From CAYGWX01 sp964353855 [NCBI: uncultured bacterium] (GTDB lineage: Bacteria > Edwardsbacteria > CAYGWX01): a stretch of DNA of 12,453 bases. Positions within the stretch are counted from its first letter, which is position 1. The number at the start of each line of letters is the position of its first letter. Below are positions 1 to 7,004 of the stretch, in pieces. The stretch spans positions 1-12,453 of the forward strand of contig CAYGWX010000072.1 of the NCBI GenBank assembly GCA_964353855.1, in the 5' to 3' direction. The position numbers and the translations under genes are program-made. The notes below the pieces were generated by a model. That model had not been told where the DNA came from, searched no databases, and saw only the letters and a program-made list of their open reading frames with translations.

Positions 1-39
1 TCAAGATGGATGATTAGCTTCCTTCCGCCACCGATCCTT

Positions 40-143
40 GCCCACTCGGAAAGGAGAAGAGCCTTTTAATTAAATTGGATTATCAAATAGCCCCCTGCTT
101 TCTCTGCGGGGACCGTTTTAAATGGAAACCCGAAGAGGGAGGT
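40..143 (-). terminator. Weak hairpin downstream of umuC (possible terminator)
   Basis: The minus strand carries an imperfect stem at about 91-112 (CCCCGC, a loop of about 7 nt, then GC-A-GGGG with one bulged base), about 30-50 nt past the umuC stop codon. The sequence after the stem is AT-rich but has no real run of T, so an intrinsic terminator is only possible. I see no coding region in bases 1-143 on either strand. A + strand frame that starts at 75 runs into umuC antisense and looks like a shadow of it. Confidence 0.25.
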
Positions 144-1418
144 CTATACGGTCACTTCGACCAACTCGTCCCAACGGGTGGTGTAATGTTTAGAGCGACG
201 TTCGGATTTCATCCTCCAGACCTTGCGAATCCCCTCCGCCGCAAAGGCCACGGTCCCCGCACCCATCCGGGCATTGACCCGGTCCAGGGCTTGCATCAGC
301 CTCCTCCGACGTTCAGGGTCCGGCCCTTCGTTTTCCCAGAGGTCCGTCTGGGTCTGTCCCCGTGGCAAGAGCCCGGTCAGCATCACCCCGGCCTTGTGGT
401 AGCGGTAGCCCTCCCTAAAAATCCTCTCGGTCCCGGTCAGGGCGCGACTGAGGAGTTCCGGGGTGCTGTCCGTAGGGACGGGAAACTCGATCGAGATCGA
501 GTTGTGATACTGGGAGTCCTTGCCGAAGGGGTTGGTCATCAAAAAGACTGTCAGGACTTTGGCCGCGGAGCCCTGACCGCGGAGCTTTTCCGCTGCACGT
601 GAGACATAGTCTGCCACAGCCTCCTTCAGGTCCTCCAAAGACTCCACCGGCGTTCCGAAGGAACGGGAGGTAGTGATCCCCTTCTTGGGGGACGGAGAGG
701 ATTCTAAGGTCAGGCAAGGGGTGCCACGCAGCTCCAAAACCGTCTTCAGGCCCGCCAAGCCGAAATTATTTTTAATCCAGACCTCTTCCGCCTCCCGGAG
801 GTCCAGGGCGGTTTTAATGCCCTTATCCCGCAGGCGTGGAGCCGACTTTCTTCCGATGCCCCAGACTTCCTCCACTTCTACCCTTGCCAGGGCTTTGTCC
901 AGAAGCTCGGATTTTACGAGGTTGACAACGCCTTCGGCCTTGGGAGAGCGCTTAGCGATTTCATTGCCTATCTTCGCCAGAGTTTTGGTCCCGGCGATCC
1001 CAATGGAGACCGGGATCCCGGTCCATTGCTTCACAGTGCCCCTAATTTTGCGGCCGTATGCCGTTAAGTCCACCCCCTTGAAGCCCGAAAAATCCAGAAA
1101 GGCCTCGTCAATAGAATAGATCTCCATGTCAGGTGTGAACTGGGAGAGCGTGCTCATCACACGCTGGGACATGTCCCCGTAAAGTGAAAAGTTGGCCGAA
1201 AAGACTTGGACATCGTTCGCCTCGATCAGTCTGCGGACCTTGAAGAAGGGCACGGCCATTCCGATCCCCAGGGCTTTGGCCTCGTTGGAGCGTGAGATGA
1301 TGACTCCGTCGTTGTTGGAAAGCACGACCACGGAACATCCCTCCAGCTTGGGATCGAACACCCGCTCGCAGGAGACGTAGAAATTATTGCAATCCACTAG
1401 CGAAACCACGTAGGCCAT
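144..1418 (-). CDS. umuC: UmuC, catalytic subunit of error-prone DNA polymerase V (Y family)
   Basis: This is a Y-family translesion polymerase that, with cleaved UmuD, copies past damaged template bases in the SOS response. From the ATG at 1418 the protein has 424 residues, close to E. coli UmuC (422). The N-terminal palm carries the metal-binding Asp9 (VDCNNFY) and the Asp104-Glu105 pair in YSIDEAFLD. A helix-hairpin-helix (VWGIGRKSAPRL) lies at about residues 185-200. A beta-clamp binding pentapeptide QTDLW falls at residues 357-361, where E. coli UmuC has QLNLF. The C-terminal 50 or so residues (GTVAFAAEG, YTTRWDEL) match the DUF4113 tail seen in UmuC but not in DinB. A TTG at 1427 would add three residues and overlap the umuD stop as TTGA. 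I prefer the ATG because it gives the best length and motif register, but no clear Shine-Dalgarno decides between them. It is translationally coupled to umuD. Identification is very secure. Confidence 0.96.
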   Translation of the reverse strand: MAYVVSLVDCNNFYVSCERVFDPKLEGCSVVVLSNNDGVIISRSNEAKALGIGMAVPFFKVRRLIEANDVQVFSANFSLYGDMSQRVMSTLSQFTPDMEIYSIDEAFLDFSGFKGVDLTAYGRKIRGTVKQWTGIPVSIGIAGTKTLAKIGNEIAKRSPKAEGVVNLVKSELLDKALARVEVEEVWGIGRKSAPRLRDKGIKTALDLREAEEVWIKNNFGLAGLKTVLELRGTPCLTLESSPSPKKGITTSRSFGTPVESLEDLKEAVADYVSRAAEKLRGQGSAAKVLTVFLMTNPFGKDSQYHNSISIEFPVPTDSTPELLSRALTGTERIFREGYRYHKAGVMLTGLLPRGQTQTDLWENEGPDPERRRRLMQALDRVNARMGAGTVAFAAEGIRKVWRMKSERRSKHYTTRWDELVEVTV

Positions 1419-1423
1419 GGTGC

Positions 1424-1921
1424 TCAAAGAGAGTGAATGACGTGGGTCACCACTCCCCAGATCTCGAAGCTCATTTCGGAATCCACGGAAATCGGTTTGT
1501 AGGCCTTGTTTTCGGGGATGAGGAGAAGCTTTTCCTTCTGACAGCGAATCCGCTTTACGGTCAGCTCGCCGTTTAAGACCGCGATGACCACGTGGTCATC
1601 CGCGGGCTGGATGGCACGATCCACTACGAGAAGGTCCCCCGTGCGGATGCCGGACTCGAGCATGGAATCCCCGGTGACACGGACGAAGAAGGTGGCTGCG
1701 GGATGTTTCACCAAGTGCTCATTGAGGTCCATCTTGCTCTCGAGGTAGTCCTCGGCCGGGGAGGGAAAACCCGCAGACACCGCTTCAAGAAACAGAGGCA
1801 CCTTGCCTTCTTTGGTCCGCTCCGGAGCATAAATCTTTTTAATCTTAAGAGCCCCTTTCAGGAGCCTCCCGGACAAAACCCTCTTCCGCCGGATCTTCGC
1901 TTCCTTTTCACGGTTGTTCAT
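1424..1921 (-). CDS. umuD: UmuD, self-cleaving accessory subunit of DNA polymerase V
   Basis: This is a LexA/UmuD-type S24 serine peptidase that cleaves itself when stimulated by RecA filaments. The shortened form then joins UmuC to make polymerase V. The predicted cleavage site is Ala50-Gly51 in AVSAGFPSPAEDY. The nucleophile is Ser86 (VTGDSMLESG) and the general base is Lys123 (GELTVKR). There is no helix-turn-helix, which argues against LexA. The protein has 165 residues against 139 in E. coli. The surplus is an N-terminal extension rich in Lys and Arg before the cleavage site. The ATG at 1921 is preceded by a distant AAGGGA and a nearer GGGA. The gene overlaps or abuts umuC, which is the standard umuDC order. 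It is probably SOS-controlled from the promoter proposed at 1981-2009. No E. coli-type LexA box is visible. Confidence 0.94.
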   Translation of the reverse strand: MNNREKEAKIRRKRVLSGRLLKGALKIKKIYAPERTKEGKVPLFLEAVSAGFPSPAEDYLESKMDLNEHLVKHPAATFFVRVTGDSMLESGIRTGDLLVVDRAIQPADDHVVIAVLNGELTVKRIRCQKEKLLLIPENKAYKPISVDSEMSFEIWGVVTHVIHSL

Positions 1922-1957
1922 ATTCCCAAATTTCCCTTCATGCTCCTATTAACAACG

Positions 1958-1982
1958 CTGCCCCCGGATCTGTCGGGGGCAG
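1958..1982 (-). terminator. GC-rich hairpin ending the tsaD-maf-propeller operon
   Basis: A perfect 9-bp stem (CTGCCCCCG / CGGGGGCAG) encloses a 7-nt loop, 38 nt past the stop codon of the propeller gene. On the minus strand it is followed by CGTTGTTAATAGG, which contains several T but is not a classical U-tract. It is the only strong hairpin between the two transcription units. A terminator is the simplest reading. It also overlaps the predicted start point of umuDC transcription, so an operator role is a possible alternative. Confidence 0.6.
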
Positions 1983-2009
1983 TGTAGGACCATTTCAATG
2001 GCCTTTCAA
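1981..2009 (-). promoter_or_regulatory. Candidate sigma-70-type promoter of umuDC
   Basis: On the minus strand, TTGAAA (2004-2009, 5/6 match to the -35 consensus) and TACACT (1981-1986, 4/6 match to the -10 consensus) are separated by exactly 17 nt. The spacer contains the inverted repeat CCATT-GA-AATGG (1990-2001), a plausible repressor site inside the core promoter. The predicted start point is near 1974, at the edge of the hairpin stem, leaving a 5' leader of about 50 nt before the umuD ATG. This is a pattern match only. Confidence 0.45.
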
Positions 2010-2019
2010 GGGATGATGT

Positions 2020-2943
2020 TTAAACCACGGCCGACACGAAATGGACGATTGCTCCGGCATGCCCGCAGGCCCAGCCGTGGTCCCGGTCCGTGAACTGCAC
2101 CCTGTTGAGAAAGTTAAAGCCCACTCCCTTCATCACGAAACGCTCCCAGGTAGCCCCTCCATCCACGGTCTGAAGGAAAAGCGAGGAATATTCCGCAGAG
2201 GTCCCCCCCACGGCCCAGCCATTTTGCTTGTCCAGCATCCAGATGCCACGGATGGTATCCTCGTAGAACTGGTTCTTCCAGACCTGCCAAGTGGAGCCCC
2301 CATTGGTCGTCCGGAAGACCTGCTGGCTGGAGATGGCCCAACCCACCTGGAGATCCACGAATTGGATGTCGGTCAAGTGATCCGGCTCCGGTGCCCTAAC
2401 CGCCTCCCAAGTCTTTCCTCCGTCCCGGGTTTTTATCAGGGTCCCCGTATCGCCGCAGATCCAAGCGTTCTTCGAATCCAGCATGGACAGTGCACGGAGG
2501 TGTTTTTCCGCGCCGGTCTGTATGACCTCCCAGGTCTTCCCGTCCTCGGTCCGCCAGACATGCCCTCCAGCCCCGCAAGCCAGGCCATGTAGGATATCCA
2601 ACATCTCCAGGTCCGTGACCTCCTCTTCCATCGGGGAAGTTTGCTGCTCCCAGTTCAGGCCACCGTCCACGCTCGCGCTGATGGCCCCCAGCTTTCCTGC
2701 TACCCAGCCGTGCTTTTCGTCCGGAAAAGACACGGAATTCAGATTCTGCCAGAGCACCCGGTTGGGCCGACCTTGCCAATTCATGCCGCCGTTCGCGGTC
2801 GTGAGGATCGTTCCCTTCTGGCCAACGATCCAACCATTGTCGTTGTCCCGGAAGTGCATGCCCTCCAAGTCCCTGTCGGTCCCGCTTCCCTGGTAAGTCC
2901 AAGGAACCTCTTTTTTCTTCTTGAACTTGTCGAAGAGTCCCAT
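2020..2943 (-). CDS. Seven-bladed Ycf48/HCF136-like beta-propeller protein
   Basis: The 307-residue protein consists almost entirely of seven repeats spaced about 41 residues apart. Each has a Gly/Ala-Trp (or Gly-Leu) strand start followed by a Gly-rich turn, at about residues 37, 79, 120, 160, 201, 242 and 290. Most also have an Asp/Asn-Gly-Gly-x-x-Trp (DGG.TW) turn. This is the sialidase-like BNR / photosystem II assembly factor (Ycf48) repeat, and seven copies would close one propeller. In cyanobacteria and chloroplasts Ycf48 helps assemble photosystem II. Nothing here suggests photosynthesis, and in other bacteria such proteins have no settled role. The N-terminus (MGLFDKFKKKKE) is short, charged and amphipathic, with no signal peptide, so a cytoplasmic or membrane-surface location is inferred. 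The ATG at 2943 has AAAGGA about 10 nt upstream. It lies 27 nt after the maf stop and is the last gene before the terminator hairpin. Confidence 0.85.
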   Translation of the reverse strand: MGLFDKFKKKKEVPWTYQGSGTDRDLEGMHFRDNDNGWIVGQKGTILTTANGGMNWQGRPNRVLWQNLNSVSFPDEKHGWVAGKLGAISASVDGGLNWEQQTSPMEEEVTDLEMLDILHGLACGAGGHVWRTEDGKTWEVIQTGAEKHLRALSMLDSKNAWICGDTGTLIKTRDGGKTWEAVRAPEPDHLTDIQFVDLQVGWAISSQQVFRTTNGGSTWQVWKNQFYEDTIRGIWMLDKQNGWAVGGTSAEYSSLFLQTVDGGATWERFVMKGVGFNFLNRVQFTDRDHGWACGHAGAIVHFVSAVV

Positions 2944-2970
2944 CTTAACGTGTTCCTTTCAACAATAAGC

Positions 2971-3603
2971 TTAAGTGTTTATCATAGGTTTTAGTTGCAA
3001 TCTCGCAAGGAGTGTAACGACGAGATAAAGGGGAAGCCCAACTACATTGGTATAATCGCCTATTATACGCTCTACAAAAACCCTGGCTCCACCCTGAACA
3101 GCGTAACCTCCGGCCTTGTCCATGGGCTCGCCCGATGCGACGTAGTCCTTGATCTCTTTCCTGGTCATACGGCGAAACTTCACCCGAGTTTTCCCTGTGC
3201 CGGAGAGAACTCTGCTGCCCTTGACGATAGCCACCCCCGTAATAACCTGGTGCCATTTTCCGGAAAGGAGATCGAGCATCTTCCGGGCATCACTTTCATT
3301 CTTAGGCTTGCCCAGGACTTTTCCCCTGACCACCACGATCGTATCCGCCCCCAGAACCGTGTTGCCTGGATTACTCCTGGCCACTCCCGAAGCCTTCCTA
3401 TAGGCCAATCCCCTTGCCCACGAAGCGGGGCTTTTTCCTCTAGGAAATCCTTCCTCCTCCTCGATCCTGCTTTTCACGATCCGGAACGGAATTCCTGCCA
3501 CACTTAAAAGCTCCCTCCGACGGGGAGAGCCGGATGCTAGAATGATCTTAGCGACGGCTTTCAAGGAACAACATCGAAAAAGCCGGACAGTCCATTGGTC
3601 CAA
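2971..3603 (-). CDS. maf: Maf-family nucleoside triphosphate pyrophosphatase (dTTP/UTP type)
   Basis: The Maf/Ham1-fold enzyme hydrolyses non-canonical or surplus nucleoside triphosphates to the monophosphate and pyrophosphate, and acts in the cytoplasm. The signature ASGSPRRREL begins at residue 23, the catalytic Asp87 lies in GADTIV, and Lys99 lies in LGKPK. The stretch MDKAGGYAVQG resembles the YhdE type (dTTP/UTP) rather than the YceF type (m7GTP), so that specificity is inferred. The start at 3603 is a TTG. It lies 7 nt after the tsaD stop with AAAGG directly upstream, and gives 210 residues. This places the signature about 15 residues deeper than is usual for Maf. A second TTG at 3564 would give the usual N-terminus but has no visible Shine-Dalgarno. 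The family assignment is secure; the start is not. Confidence 0.9.
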   Translation of the reverse strand: MDQWTVRLFRCCSLKAVAKIILASGSPRRRELLSVAGIPFRIVKSRIEEEEGFPRGKSPASWARGLAYRKASGVARSNPGNTVLGADTIVVVRGKVLGKPKNESDARKMLDLLSGKWHQVITGVAIVKGSRVLSGTGKTRVKFRRMTRKEIKDYVASGEPMDKAGGYAVQGGARVFVERIIGDYTNVVGLPLYLVVTLLARLQLKPMINT

Positions 3604-3610
3604 CGGCCTT

Positions 3611-4612
3611 TTAGGAAAGGTCCATTCTGGATCGGGCAGTGATACCCCATGGAGACCGTTCTCGCCTGGAAAGGCGGAAATCCCCGGCTGCCGCTATCAT
3701 CGCGCCATTATCCGAGCACAGAGCACGGTCCGGAACCGAAAGCCTTACGCCCAAGGCCTTACACCGTTCTTCGGCGACCTCCCTGAACCTGCGATTACAG
3801 GCCACTCCCCCGCCAAGGGCAAGGGCTCTGGCCCCTGTCTTGCTCAAAGCCCGGATGCACTTTTCCGCCAACACGTCAACCACAGCTTCTTGAAAACTGG
3901 CACAGAGGTCCGCAAGATGTTCCTTAACGAACTCCCGCGGCTTGTCCTGAACATAGTAGACCACCGCGGTCTTGATCCCGCTGAACGAGAAATCCAAGCT
4001 TTCATCATCGAGGAGAGCCCGGGGAAACTTCACAAAGTACGGGTTCCCATCCCGGGCCGTTTTCTCCACTTCTGGGCCTCCGGGGTAACCCAAGCCCAAT
4101 AGTTTCGCCACCTTGTCAAAGGCCTCACCTGCGGCATCGTCCAAGGTCGCGCCCAGACTCAGGTAATCTCCCTTATCCTTTACCAGGATCAACTCGGTAT
4201 GCCCCCCGGAAACCGCCATGAAAACGAAAGGGGAAGCCCAGTCCGTATCCGAGAGCAGGTTGGCAAACAGATGGCCCTCGAGGTGATGAATCCCGATAAA
4301 CGGCTTGCTCAACGCATAGGCCTGAGCCTTGGCAAACATCAGACCAACCAGAAGCGAACCCACCAGCCCAGGCCCCTGTGTGACGGCAATACCATCCACA
4401 TCTGGGAGGCCCACTCCAGCTCGGTTAAGAGCTTTTCCCACCACGGGAACGATGGCCGTCATGTGGGCCCGGGATGCCAATTCCGGAACCACGCCGCCGT
4501 ATTTCTGATGCACAAGCTGGGAGTAGACGACGTTTGATAGAATTTCCCGTCCATCGCGAACCACACTCGCAGCTGTCTCGTCGCAGGAGGTTTCGATGCC
4601 GAGGACAAGCAT
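3611..4612 (-). CDS. tsaD: TsaD, tRNA N6-adenosine threonylcarbamoyltransferase
   Basis: TsaD transfers the threonylcarbamoyl group from TsaC-made threonylcarbamoyl-AMP to A37 of ANN-decoding tRNAs, working with TsaB and TsaE. It is near-universal and usually essential. At 333 residues it matches the family length (E. coli 337). The ASKHA fold begins with GIETSCDETAASVV (residues 5-18). The metal-binding histidines are His110 and His114 in HHLEGH, the substrate-loop glycines lie in SGGHTEL, and the last metal ligand is Asp301 in CSDNGAMIA. The ATG at 4612 is preceded by GAGGT and lies one nucleotide after the ybbR stop, so translation is probably coupled. tsaB, tsaC and tsaE are not in the window. 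Confidence 0.97.
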   Translation of the reverse strand: MLVLGIETSCDETAASVVRDGREILSNVVYSQLVHQKYGGVVPELASRAHMTAIVPVVGKALNRAGVGLPDVDGIAVTQGPGLVGSLLVGLMFAKAQAYALSKPFIGIHHLEGHLFANLLSDTDWASPFVFMAVSGGHTELILVKDKGDYLSLGATLDDAAGEAFDKVAKLLGLGYPGGPEVEKTARDGNPYFVKFPRALLDDESLDFSFSGIKTAVVYYVQDKPREFVKEHLADLCASFQEAVVDVLAEKCIRALSKTGARALALGGGVACNRRFREVAEERCKALGVRLSVPDRALCSDNGAMIAAAGDFRLSRRERSPWGITARSRMDLS

Positions 4613-4613
4613 C

Positions 4614-5546
4614 CTACCTCAGGACGACTTTGAAATGCTCCGGAGAGGCGGACTTGAGCACGAAGCCTTTGGGAAACTCGATCCGGGCCGGAAGCTCATG
4701 GGTTCCGGAAGAAAGACCGCTCACGTCCAAGGTTGCAGAAATCGCCCATTCCCGAAGCTTGGACATTTCCCGAGTTCTACCCTGAACGACCAGCCGGATG
4801 GTCTGCGGCTCTAAGGTCGTTCCGGGACGACGTTCGGCATCCAAAAGCTTAACTTGAATACGTTCCAAGGTCCTTTCGGCCATGGCTTCCACAGGTATCG
4901 CCACGGCCACATTTTTGGGTTCGGCACGAACCAGCTTGAACCCGGATAGATCCAAAGGAACCTCAATTTCCAAGGTTCGATCTTGTCCTTCAAGGTTTAT
5001 CGGACGGGTGAAAACGGTTTCCAACCCTAGCAGCAACTGTTTCGGCCCCTTTAGGGTCACCCATTCTGGAGTTGTAATCGGCGGATCGCCCTGCACATAG
5101 CCATCTGCCAAATCGCCCTCGAGTACCGGCCGAACCCTCAGCCGGCGCTCCCAGAGGGTGTCCAGAACCACGGCCAGAGGCCCGGGGTGGAGCACGCGCA
5201 ACGGCTTGGCAATGATCCCGATAGGAACTTCGACTTCATCAACAGATAGAATAACCGGGTTCTTTCCGACCGGCAAGGAAGCAAGATTAAGCTTCAGGGT
5301 TGGAGCATAATGCTGAAAGTGCATACGAATCAGATCCCTTCCCTTGGATTGGAAACGGACAGGGACTTCCCTGGGAAGATTATCTACCAAAACCAATCCC
5401 GGGCGCAGGCCACCCTGAACCAGAAGGACCGGCACCCGGCTTTCGTACTCCTTATCCGTGACCACGTGGGCCCACAGGAGGAGAGCGATCAAGACCGAAA
5501 CGATTTTGATGTCCAGATTCTGGAAGAGTCGGCGAAACATGGTCAT
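4614..5546 (-). CDS. YbbR-domain (CdaR-like) membrane-anchored protein
   Basis: The 310-residue protein has a single N-terminal membrane segment at residues 13-30 (IKIVSVLIALLLWAHVV) preceded by a basic start, so the rest should lie outside the inner membrane. The exported part looks like about three YbbR repeats (roughly residues 35-125, 132-218 and 226-310). Each carries the typical pattern of short strands with VxLxGP, LDLSG and VxVxxP stretches (for example VTLKGPKQLLLG and VPLDLSGFKLV). In Firmicutes and many other bacteria the YbbR protein CdaR regulates the c-di-AMP synthase CdaA encoded just upstream. Here the upstream gene is a sugar phosphotransferase and no CdaA is visible. Two start codons are close together, ATG at 5546 and ATG at 5540, and neither has a strong Shine-Dalgarno. 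The 39-nt gap upstream holds a 6-bp inverted repeat (TAAGAA / TTCTTA) next to the start, which might affect translation. It overlaps nothing, and tsaD follows one nucleotide later. Confidence 0.85.
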   Translation of the reverse strand: MTMFRRLFQNLDIKIVSVLIALLLWAHVVTDKEYESRVPVLLVQGGLRPGLVLVDNLPREVPVRFQSKGRDLIRMHFQHYAPTLKLNLASLPVGKNPVILSVDEVEVPIGIIAKPLRVLHPGPLAVVLDTLWERRLRVRPVLEGDLADGYVQGDPPITTPEWVTLKGPKQLLLGLETVFTRPINLEGQDRTLEIEVPLDLSGFKLVRAEPKNVAVAIPVEAMAERTLERIQVKLLDAERRPGTTLEPQTIRLVVQGRTREMSKLREWAISATLDVSGLSSGTHELPARIEFPKGFVLKSASPEHFKVVLR

Positions 5547-5585
5547 TAAGAAAAAGCTGCTTCTTAAAGGATACTATATTTGGGC

Positions 5586-7004
5586 TTAACTTTCAACCGT
5601 AACCTTCTTGCGCCAGTTCCGCAGGATGGGCTCGAACAGGGTGAGAAGAAGAATCCAAAGGTCGAACCCTAAAGACCAGTTTTCTACATAATAAAGATCG
5701 TAGCGAGTGCGCTCTCCGATCGGCGTGTTGCCGCGCAGGCCGTTTACTTGGGCCCAGCCCGTTATGCCGGATTTCACCTGGTGGCGTTCGAAGTAACGAG
5801 GGATGGCTCCGCGAAACTCTTCAACAAAAGTCGGACGTTCGGGCCGAGGTCCGACCAGGCTCATGTCCCCCTTCAAGACATTCCAGAGTTGGGGAAGCTC
5901 GTCCAAATTGAATCTGCGAAGAAGTCGGCCCAAACGCGTCTGACGTGGATCACCCTCCTTGGCCCAGACCGGGCCGGTTTCAACCTCGGCGTTCTCCACC
6001 ATGGAGCGGAACTTGAATATGGCAAACCTCTTACCATCCTGACCGATGCGATTCTGCTTGTAGAAAGCGTGGCCCTTGGATGTGAGCTTAACCAGAAACG
6101 CTATAATGAGAAGTGAAAGCGAAAGTAAGAGAAGGCCGAATAACGCGATCGCGATGTCGAGGCTTCTTTTGAGGACCCGGTTCCAGCCCTGCAAGGGAAA
6201 CTCACGCAGCCCGATGAGCGGGATGCCGTCCAGATCGGTAAGGCTGACCTTGCTGGTCATGAGCTCGTAGAGATCAGGCACGAACTTCAGATCCACCTCC
6301 CGACCTTCCACCTGCCAGGCCGCTTCCATGACTCTACGGTGATGCTCGACAGGAAGGGCCAAAATTAGGGTTTCCAGAGTTTCAAGTTCAATCAAGGCCA
6401 TGATTTCATCCGCAGTCCCGAGAACCCTTAACACGGGGACTTGAACAACACTTGAAACATCTTCTACCACCACCCCGATAGGTTGATAGCCCAGATGAGG
6501 CGAGGAGGTAATTTTCCTGGCCACGGCAGCGGCTACTTCCCCGCTGCCCACAATGGCGGTCCGCCGCGTCCCGATGCCACGGGCCAAAAGGCCGAGATGA
6601 ATCTGGTAGAGAAAAAGGCGCCCTGAAGCCAAAACGAAGAACCCGAGGGTGCAAGCTAACACTAGGACGACGCGGGAGTAGGAGGGTTCGCGATAAAAGA
6701 AGGTAAAGGCCAAAACCACCAGAGTCCCTATTCCTGCCCCGCGAAACGCTTGTCCAAGCTCTCCTCCAAGGGAAAGCCAGCGCCGGGGCCGGTAGAGCCC
6801 CCGGGCCGCCAACAGGCCAATCCATACGAGGGACACGAGGAGAGAGCCAAAGAAATATAGCTGAAGGGAAGGTATTCCCTTGATCACCGGAATCAAGCCA
6901 GAGTAAAATCTAAATACATAGGCAAGGATAAATCCAATGATAATGGCCAAGGCGTCGCTAAAAAAGGTTGCCAGGGAAAGAAAGAGTTCCTCTTTCTTTA
7001 CCAT
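5586..7004 (-). CDS. Undecaprenyl-phosphate sugar-1-phosphate transferase (polyprenyl glycosylphosphotransferase)
   Basis: This membrane enzyme transfers a sugar-1-phosphate from a UDP-sugar to undecaprenyl phosphate, the first step of a lipid-linked polysaccharide unit. From the ATG at 7004 it has 472 residues, typical of the WcaJ/WbaP class. Four membrane segments (about 10-32, 47-68, 88-104, 111-130) are followed by a Rossmann-like CoA_binding_3 domain ([14 protein letters not shown]). Next come the re-entrant helix at about 282-305 and the Bac_transf catalytic domain. Catalytic-domain motifs are KFRSM ending at residue 335, [15 protein letters not shown] with the Asp368-Glu369 dyad, LVGPRP at 383-388, and [17 protein letters not shown] from 411. 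A start at 7037 is open, but the ATG at 7004 has AAGGGG 7 nt upstream and overlaps the previous stop by 7 nt. The sugar (glucose, galactose or a derivative) cannot be told from sequence alone, so I give no symbol. Confidence 0.93.
   Translation of the reverse strand: MVKKEELFLSLATFFSDALAIIIGFILAYVFRFYSGLIPVIKGIPSLQLYFFGSLLVSLVWIGLLAARGLYRPRRWLSLGGELGQAFRGAGIGTLVVLAFTFFYREPSYSRVVLVLACTLGFFVLASGRLFLYQIHLGLLARGIGTRRTAIVGSGEVAAAVARKITSSPHLGYQPIGVVVEDVSSVVQVPVLRVLGTADEIMALIELETLETLILALPVEHHRRVMEAAWQVEGREVDLKFVPDLYELMTSKVSLTDLDGIPLIGLREFPLQGWNRVLKRSLDIAIALFGLLLLSLSLLIIAFLVKLTSKGHAFYKQNRIGQDGKRFAIFKFRSMVENAEVETGPVWAKEGDPRQTRLGRLLRRFNLDELPQLWNVLKGDMSLVGPRPERPTFVEEFRGAIPRYFERHQVKSGITGWAQVNGLRGNTPIGERTRYDLYYVENWSLGFDLWILLLTLFEPILRNWRKKVTVES

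Noticed and set aside
75-602. Open + strand frame of 175 codons at the left edge
   Set aside because: It is antisense to the umuC 3' end, has no recognisable motif or Shine-Dalgarno, and is rich in Pro, Arg and Gly, as expected from the complement of a GC-rich gene.
2041-2592. Open + strand frame of 183 codons
   Set aside because: It is complementary to the propeller gene, whose seven repeats are unmistakable. The overlapping minus-strand frame at 2396-2902 is rejected for the same reason.
3542-4102. Open + strand frame of 186 codons
   Set aside because: It is antisense to tsaD, which has all its family motifs. The composition is that of a shadow frame.
5547-5585. Possible promoter (TATAGT) and hairpin between the phosphotransferase and ybbR genes
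   Set aside because: TATAGT has only a TTGAAA with a 12-nt spacer, which is too short, and the hairpin is a 6-bp AT-rich stem. Neither supports a separate promoter or terminator.
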